Shown here one piece after another: positions 10,037-19,540 of a stretch of DNA of 29,581 bases. Every line of letters begins with the position of its first letter. Position 1 is the first letter of the stretch. The DNA lies in NCBI GenBank assembly GCA_036897485.1, contig JAYMTF010000823.1, positions 1-29,581 on the forward strand, written 5' to 3'. Source of the stretch: Pelargonium nanum (Eukaryota; Streptophyta; Magnoliopsida; Geraniales; Geraniaceae). Under the pieces are notes generated by a model. It searched no databases and had not been told where the DNA came from. It was given only the letters and a program-made list of their open reading frames with translations. Both the position numbers and the translations under genes were made by a program.

Positions 10037-13000
10037 CCCTAATCTCATGCCCTCCTCTCTCCTCCACCACTCTCTGCTCCGTCCGCCGGACCTTCCTCGG
10101 CAGCTCCCGCCACCTCCGCTCCCCGCCGGCGGGCCTTCGCGCCAAAAGGAGTTGCACTAAGCTCGGATTCCTGCAAGTTCAGCCGCCGCGGTTCCGGTTC
10201 AGAGCTGCGCTGAGCTCTCACTCTGTTCTCGTGATCGGCGCTGTGGTTACGTTTTCGGCTATTTCGGTTGTGTACTTCAATCATTACCAGAAGCGGAAAA
10301 AGAACGTGAAAGAGGTGTGTTGAGTTGGTTTTGTGTGTTTTGGGGGTGTTGTTGTTGAGTTTTGTGGTTAGTTGTGGAGGAATTGGATGTGTCCTTACGT
10401 TTTTGTCTGTTGAATTGGTTGCATTGCTCGATTGCTTAAGAGTGACAGTGAGGTCTGTCAACTGAATTTCTGTGTTTCTGTGTCGTTTTTGTTGAATTTT
10501 ATGTTGATATTGGAGAAATTGGATGAGTCCGTCCGTTTTTGTGATGTGTCGTTGTTACTTTCTCTGCCATTTCTGTTGTCTACTTCAATCATTTACCAGA
10601 AGCGGAAAAAGAGCGTGAAAGAGGTGTGTTGAGTTGTTTTTAAGTGTTTTGGGGATTTGTTGTTGAGTTTTGTGCTTAGTTGTGGCGAAATTGGATGTGT
10701 CCGTACGTTTTTGTCTGTTGAATTGGTTGCATTGCTCGATTGCGTCTGTCAACTGAATTTCTGTGTTTTGGTGTCGTTTTTGTTGAATTTTATGTTGATT
10801 TTGGAGAAATTGAGTGTGTCCGTTCGTTTTTGTGATGTGCCGTTGTTACTTTCTCTGCCATTTCTGTTGTCTGCTTCAATCATTACCAGAAACGGATAAA
10901 CAATGTGAAAGAGGTGTGTTAAGTTTATTTCAGTGTTTTTAGCTGAGTTTTGGAGAAATTGGACGAGTTCTTACGTTTTTTTTTACTGTTGAATTGGTTG
11001 TATTTCTTGAGAATGCCAGAGAGGCCTGTTTACTCAATTACAGAGTTTTTGTGCCGGTTTTGTTGAATTTTATGTTGATTTTGGAGAAATTGGATGAGTC
11101 CTTACGTTTTTTTTCAGTTGAATTGGTTGCATTTCGTGGTCGGTGCCGTTGTTCTATAAAAAAATTGCACGTGTGTTCTATATTTGCTACAATAACAATT
11201 TTAGAGAAATTCAGTCCATCAAGTTTCTCTGTTTTTGTAGAATTTTAGGTCTGATTTTGGAGATATTGGTTTCTTCATACACACACGTGTTGTGTTTTTA
11301 TCAGCTCAATTGGTTGCATTGCTTGATTGCCTTCTGCTCCTGTATTGCTATAATAACAGTTTGGTCTGCTGTGCTGATTTTGTATTTTACTAATTGACAC
11401 ATGGAATGGCTACTTATTGCCATTGTTCACAATTTTAAAATATGGCCACCTTTTAGATTTTCAGAAGAAAAAAAACGTGCAGCTGAATTCTCATGATTTC
11501 CCCATGACATAAATAGTAGTATGGACATACAGGGGAATTTGAAAATTTATTTATGGGGATATTGAATCCCTAAGGTTATTAATCACTTAATTTACTTCCA
11601 AATATTGTTGTGCTCTGTTTGCGACAGTAAAAATTTGTTTTGTTGTGCTGATTTTGTATGTAATATTTGCCACATGGAAGGAACACATGTTGGTACGATT
11701 CCAAATTATGTAATGGGGTTGTATTTTTCGATTTCGGAAAATAGGTAGCTAATTTCTCCATGTCCTTTATTCAAAAATTGTGAGTCTTGTTTTTATTTTG
11801 TTTTATTTATATTTTTGGCAAACAAAGCTGGAAGGTAATGGCATGTGCTGATGCTTGGCTATACCTATAGTTGTCATCAACCTTTACATTACAAAATTAC
11901 GTTCATTGTCGAAGTATCTTTTACTATTTTATTGTATGTGTATAATATTTAATGTTTAGAATTGTAATTCAAATTCATCAGAAACTAGATTCGTTATTCT
12001 TAACCAATTATTTTTACACCTTTTCTGGTTGTAGGTATCCGGGCGCCATCATTTTGCCCTATCCCATCTAGGAAAGGACTTCGTGGATCGGGTCATAGAG
12101 ATTTGGATTCAGGGCCTAGGAGATCTTAACAAGAACTCTGTGAAAGAAGGCGAAGCTCTAATAGATACTACTAGAACACACAGCAATAGTTCTGAGAATG
12201 AAGATGCTCCAGTTCATGTTAACATATCTACTGCGATGCATGAAGAAACTCACATCAATAAAGTAGTAGATTCAAGCAGTTCTGACGTGCTTCCATCTAG
12301 TTCCAGTGATTCTCTGTTTTCACATTCTAATTTGATGCACAAGGAGACTCTTATGACTAAAACTGTGGATTCAGTTGACTCTAATATCCTTCCATCTAGT
12401 GCTACTTTGGTGCATGAAGAGATCCTTGTAACTGAAACAGAGGATTTGGCCAGTTCTTATGTGATTCCATCTAGTGCTAGTGATTCTATATATTCGACTT
12501 CTACTTTGATGAATGAAGAGACTATCATCACCAAAAGAGTGGATTCAACCGGTTCTGATGCTAGTGATTCTATAATTTCAAATGGATTTCAAGTCACAGA
12601 TCCGTCTTTTTCTCCTGCAACTTCTGAATCAGGTGCATCACAATCTCTTATTTTCCCTGGAGAGATCTCAGACTTGCAACCAGAAGAATGTAAGGACGAA
12701 AGTAACTTCAAGTCTGAGTTGGAAAAACTAATGACTGAAAGTAATTGCACTGTGCTAAATAATGCCCTTGTAGAAGGAAATAAACATAGTAAAGCAAATA
12801 ATGAACTTGATGGAGAGGTTAAAACCATGAATCACAATGGCTTCCACACCGAATCTGTTAAGAAGGAACTCTACACGTTTTATGAAGCCGAGCAGCCTGA
12901 AACAAAATCTACGGCAAACTTGAATGGTTTGAAATCATCATCTTCTCATGCCGTTCTGGAAGTAAATGGATTTTCTTCTATGGTGAGGGATACTTCGATT

Positions 13001-16000
13001 GAAAGCACAGAGTTATCAGTACAAGATTCTCCACACATTGCAGGTTATGTGCTAATTGAAGTGTGGCTATATGCTTTCCTTTTACTTTATGATTTTCAAA
13101 GTTTTTATGTTAATTTTAAATTAAAGAGGAAACTTGTTTATTCAGATTCTGTTAATGGAAAAATCCCCCCAGCATATCGCAAAGAAGGCTCTTCCTCCCA
13201 AAAAAGAGAATTGATAAATAGCAGGGGATTTCTAAGAGACAAGGAAAATAGCACCTTGCCCCAATCCTATTACCCGGATAGGACTCGTATCATTGACATA
13301 GATGATCCCTCGAAGAAATCTAGTACTTACGACCGTTTTCTAAGAAATAGGAGGTAAGTTCCATCTTTCATGTTTACATTGCTATTGTGTAACATTGTTC
13401 ACTTGTAATTGTAGTGTCATGCTATTGTACATATTGAGTCAAATATTAAATGAGTGTGGCTTTATTAGGTTAACAGACTGTGTGGAATTGCTTGAAGGTT
13501 TGGAAAGAATGGGTTTGCTAGATATGAGCAAGGCAAGGCTACTTCCTTTAGATGTTTATCAATGTTCTGTTTCTATGATGATTTTCTTTGTCATTGTTGC
13601 TAATTTAGTGAAATTTTCTGGTTATAGCTTTATCATGGTAGGTTTTTTCAAACCTGCAAATCTGAAAAGGCTGTTAAAGAAGCTTTTCGTTTCACCAAGC
13701 TGATCCCGAATCCAACTTTGAGTACTTTTAATATGCTTATGTCTGTCTGTGCAAGTTCTCAAGATTCATATGGTAAGCTCATTGGCGTCTTTTGTTTATC
13801 TGGTGCTCTTCTTGGATACCTATTTAGGTACCTCATTTTTGTTTTGTTTATATCACCAGATTCTTTGTCTTTTTTGTGCACATAGGAGCTTTTCGTGTCA
13901 TGGAACTTGTCCAGGAGGCTGGACTTAAAGCCGATTGCAAACTGTATACAACTTTAATATCAAGCTGTGCTAGAAGTGGAAAAGTTGATGCAATGTTTGA
14001 AGTATGGTAACTTTCTTCTTGGTTTCTCTTAGTCTAGATTACCACTAGAAGTTAGAATTTTTAACCAGATGTGCTCATAAGTTTTCTTAGACAGTACAAT
14101 TGTTCTTAATGCAATAATTTTCTTTTCCAACTATATTGCAAATATAATGATAGCTTTTAAACACTAGTTCTTCATTATTCATGCCACTTTATTATGAGTA
14201 CTGGGATGGCGAATTTGTTATCTTCTGTTATCGGGATCTCATCTAAATATCTTCATTTTTTATCCATTAAATTCATTGTTTTCATGTGTTTGGATTTCCC
14301 ACATTTATTTAATTACATTGAAGTTGCCTCATAGGTGTTTCATAAGATGGTTAATGCTGGAGTACAACCAAATGTTAATACATATGGGGCTCTTATTGAT
14401 GGTTGTGCCAAAGCCGGACAAGTGGCCAAGGCATTTGGTGCATATGGCATAATGAGGTCTAAGGTATGCGACTGCTAACTTTTTCTCTTATTTCCTTTCT
14501 GTTACCACTTATCTATTGCCTTTCATTTTGTCACTATTAAATAGTTTACAAAACTTGGATGATTCTTATGCTTTATTTCACTTATGTATTGTAATCTCAA
14601 ATAAGTCTTTACTCTGATAAGATGCTGTATGCAGTAGAATGTGAAGCCAGACCGAGTTGTGTTCAATGCGCTTATCACTGCATGTGGTCAATCAGGAGCA
14701 GTGGATCGTGCTTTTGATGTTTTAGCAGATATGAAGGTCGATGATGCACATCCTATAGATCCTGATCATGTCACAGTAGGTGCCCTGATAAAGGCATGTG
14801 CAAATGCTGGGAAGGTGGGACTTCTTTGCTTTGATCTTGTCATCTTTTTGTTGGTTATTATGAGTTATATCTTATCATATGTTTGTTGTAATGTCTGTAT
14901 TTAGTTGACACAAAATAATGCATTGCTTACAGTTCGACCGGGCAAAAGAAGTGTACAAATTGATCCATAAATATAACATCAAAGGAACACCGGAAGTCTA
15001 CACCATTGCTGTTAATTGTTGCAGCCCTACTGGTGATTGGGAGTTTGCATGCAATGTATATGAAGACCTGAAAAAGAACGGCATAGTCCCTGATGAGGTA
15101 CATCTAGAGTAAAGTTGCACATCTTAATCTGTTTTTTACTAGCGCACTCATGACAATATTATTAACTTTTCAAGGCTTGGTAATTTTTGTTTGTTTCTGT
15201 CATAGAATGTTTTACTTTCGAATTTGCCTAGTGGTCTTTGCATTTGATTCTAGTTTGGTGGACTACTTTACCATCATTACCATGTGAGTCATAACATATA
15301 TAGTCTTTTTCTCTATTCATGCAGATGTTTCTTAGTGCATTGGTAGATTCTGCAGGGCATGCCAGAAAGGTGGAAGCTGCCTTTGAGATTCTACAAGAAG
15401 CCAGGACACAAGGAATACAACTTGGAATTATATCATATAGCTCATTGATGGGAGCCTGTTGCAATGTATGTTCCATCTAGGCAAATCCTCTGGTCACGTT
15501 GTTTTATATGTTGATAATATTTAATTTTCTAGTCTTAAAATGCAAACTAATTATCAATATCAACTTAGATCCCTTGTCAGGTATCAAAAGATTCAAAACT
15601 ATGTAAAGTTAGATAAGGACCGATACTTTTCTCTCTCTTTCTGCACAGATTTTTCCTAGAACATTGTGCAAGTCAGTATTATCTTAACTTTTTTTAGTTT
15701 GTTAGCTTTGAAAAAAAACAGTCCTCATCTGATGATATTCGAACACTTTTCCAAGAAACTGGTTCAACGTATCTAGTGAAGCTCCGAATCAAACCTATTG
15801 GAAAACACCTCCCAAAAGCTTTATTAGCATTAGAACCTTGGCCTCTACTTATTATATCCCTCCTTTTTCTTTCAGCTTTTAGAGTCCTCAATGTCATGTC
15901 GAGCAGAAATTTTAGTAGACGGGAGATAGTAAATAGTAAGAGAAACAGATGAAACTCGCATGGGGTATGGAATGCATACTGTCACCAGAGATTTTTGTTC

Positions 16001-19000
16001 ACTAATGCAACTCATATTTTTTTGTACATTTTCCGATCAAATATATTCACAAGCTAGCTACATATTACTAGGTTTGTAGTCACACATAAGGGGCCTCTTC
16101 ATATTTAGTCCGATAAACCAAATTATAACATAGAGAAATGTGGTTAACTACCCTTCCATTGCCAAAGTAATCACAGTGGAGATAATTAACTTACTATTAA
16201 CATAGGCAAAGCATAGACAACATTACCAAGTTAAAAATATTTTTTTTTTTGAACTGCAACATAAATTTAATAAGGCTCAGAATCTTTGATTGGTTGAAAG
16301 TATAACCTCTATTTAAACTGCAACATATTTAGCTTATTATAAATATATAAAAAAAGAAGAAGGAAATAGTGGATTTTGATCCAAGTATTTATTTTTTAAT
16401 ATCCAAATAAAATGAGATTTGCAGTTCTGTATTGTTAAATATTTTTAGCATTGTACTCTTGCAGAAGGTAAAAGTTGATTTGCATAATTGTTTATGACAA
16501 AAACTTTATGAATTCTTTCTTCAGGGCAAAAATTGGCAGAAAGCACTGGAGCTCTACGAATATATCAAGTCCATTAAACTTAAGCCAACGGTTTCAACTA
16601 TGAATGCTTTGATCACTGCCTTGTGTAAGTTTCTTCCCTCTTAAAGATAATTTGACAGCATAAAAGAGAGAAAACCTAGAATGAGAAATGACAAAAGTTC
16701 AAAAAAATTCTGTAGGTGATGGGGATCAGCTGGATAAGGCAATGGATGCTCTATCTGAGATGAAGAGATATAATTTGCGCCCAAACAACATTACATACTC
16801 CGTACTTCTTGTGGCTAGTGAAAAGTAAGAGCTATAAATTTCATCATATTATTTACGACTGAACTTTCAATAATATCAATTGATTAATCCTCCACTTCCC
16901 TTGCCTCGCTCTCATTTGTAGGAAGGATGATCTAGATTCTGGCCTTCTTCTATTCTCCCAAGCCAAACAGGATGGAATCCCCCCTGACTTCGTTATGTGT
17001 AGACGAATAGTTGGTAAGTTTATATGTTCTGCTAGTCATTCGACTCTATTTTATTCCTCTTCACTTCAATTATGTTTACTGCTTTTGCATGACTTATCAA
17101 ATGAGTAAATCACTTTTGTTGTTTTCTTAGCACTATGTCTGGAAATGTTTCCAATTTCTTCAATGGTTACTCTATGCTTATATGGTTTATGTTATTTCAA
17201 ATGCTTGTGAAAAACAAAAACGAATTGAATAGAGGTTTTTGTAACATTTGTCTTTTTTCCTTTTTAATGTTTAGTTTACATATAATATTTTATCGTTCTC
17301 ATTTCACGACTTTTAATCCCCTCTTCTTTATGATTTAGCTTGAGTGAGTGGTCATAGATTATTATATTTTCTGGCTCATACTTAACCTTTATCCATACAT
17401 GAAACATTTTACCGTTTAATTTTTGCTGTCCTGAATGATTTCCATGATGTTTATAGGCATGTGCTTACGGAGATTCGAGAAGGCTTATGCACTTGGTGAG
17501 CCTGTTTTGTCATTTATCTCAGGACGGCCGCAAATAGATAATAAATGGTAATTATTCTTGGACTACTAATTTTTTAATGTTAGAGATCCTCTCTTTTAGG
17601 AGTCCAATTTCCTTTTGATAGGGAGAATCATGCTTAGATTTCCACCGTTATATGTTTCTTACCCACATCAACACTCCCCCTCATAAAATGACCGGATCTT
17701 TCACTACTAAAAAATCAACTTTATTAGTAGGGTTTGGCTTCCATCATTTTTATGTTGCTCATTCACTTTATATATAACTAATGTGGACTTTATAACCCAC
17801 TTCAACAATATCCTTTACAATTTAGATGAGTTAGTTATGACCACTCGTGTTTGTTACAACAATGACACAAGCTATTAATACACTAATGAAATCATCTTAA
17901 TGTTTGCAAAAAGTCAAATAGGACTGTTATTGTAGGGGCATATGGAGTATATATGTACTAGATAGATAAGATTTGCTTTTGATGGTGAATCGATTCCGTA
18001 ATCCGTCCTTCATTAGGTATGTATACTTGAAATATTGATTTCTGCAATCCTACATTGAAAGAATGTGAAGTTCGAGACTACATGATACATTAGTTAGGCC
18101 CTCCACCTAATAACATAAGCTTTGGGGATGAAGTAAAGTATAATATGATATCAGAGCTGGTTTGGTACAAGTCTAATGGCTTGTTTGTGTTGCGTCCCTG
18201 TGGTTGGGCTATCCACCTAAGAGCTTAAGCTTTGGGGGCTGGAGTAAAGTAACAATTCTGTCAGAACTAGAGTTGGTACTTCGGGTTTTAGGTCGGGTTG
18301 AAAACCCGAGTTTGGCTCGCAAGAGGAGCGTGTCGAGTCTTATATAGGAACTGTGTGGATTTGCCCGAACCATACTTTTCACATGGCAAACCTGACTCAA
18401 TGCCGACAAATGAGATTGGATTTCGGGTCAGGTGTCCGCAGGTTTGGGTCCAAATTGTCAACTCTAGTTAGAACTCTTGCTAACTTGCATTTCAAATCAT
18501 GATTTATTTCTAATATTTTTAATAGATTTATTATTTTTCATGAAGGGTGAACCAGTAATTTTCTGAGCAATTTATTTTTCCCTTCAGGACTTCACTGGCC
18601 TTGTCAGCGTATCGTGAAACAGTAGCTACCGGTGCAAAGCCTACTCTGGACGTTGTTTCCCAAGTTTTGGGATGCCTGCAGCTTCCCTGCGACTCTTCCT
18701 TGAAAACTAGAATTATTGAGAATTTGGGACTTGATGCCGAGGTATCAAGATACCACAAACTGTGTTCACTGATAGATGGATTTGGAGAATATGACCCTTG
18801 TGCCTTTTCATTATTTGAGGTCAGTAAACTTCTAAGATCACATCTTTATTGCTGAAAATAGTACTTTATTTGTCTGAATTGTTGCTACAATATGAAAATT
18901 AACCCGGGGACTGTGATCAGGAAGCGGCTTCACTAAGAGTTGTTCCATTTGTATCCTTCGAAAGAGATCCTATTACTATTGATGTAAGGAAATTGGAGAT

Positions 19001-19505
19001 TCATACTGCTAAGGTTAGTACGGCGTGTGCCAGCAAATACACTATATCCTAAATACAAGTCGTAAGTTTCATCCTACAAGCATTTTGTTCTGCTGAAGTT
19101 GTCTCTTGCTGGATTATTACCCTCAAAGCTATTTAAATTTTCTGATTACATTAACTTTTAGGTAGCGTTTGGGTTTTAAAAATTCAACGGGATTCCCATT
19201 CTGAAACCATTTTTTATGACAAAAAGTTTTAACACAAACATGATGAATTGGAATCTCAACCTCATTCTTGAATACAAATTCTAATCCCAACTACACCTTA
19301 CAGTTTTCGAACTTCTATTCAGTGATCATTTTCTTAGAAAACTTGTGATGTTGTAATATGTTGGTACTTAAACCTTTCTCTGTCATACTTTCTGCTTTGC
19401 CTTTGTTTTCATAGCTTTACTTCTTTCTCTTATAAAACTTCTATCCTTCATTATTCTTTAGTTTATAATAACAGTTCTCAAATGTCAAAAATAATAAACA
19501 AGTTA

Positions 19506-19540
<35 letters not shown>

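Noticed and set aside
10045-10461. 138-codon minus-strand frame over MRL1 exon 1
   Set aside because: Shadow of the GC-rich transit-peptide coding region, and it runs into the intron repeats.
10432-11397. Several short plus-strand frames in MRL1 intron 1 ending in QKRKK-VKEVC
   Set aside because: These are translated copies of the duplicated exon 1 end and intron repeats, not separate genes.
15694-15955. Open frames on both strands in MRL1 intron 10
   Set aside because: Neither translation is recognisable and the sense frame has no start. It could be a transposon or organelle-DNA fragment, but nothing in the sequence decides it.
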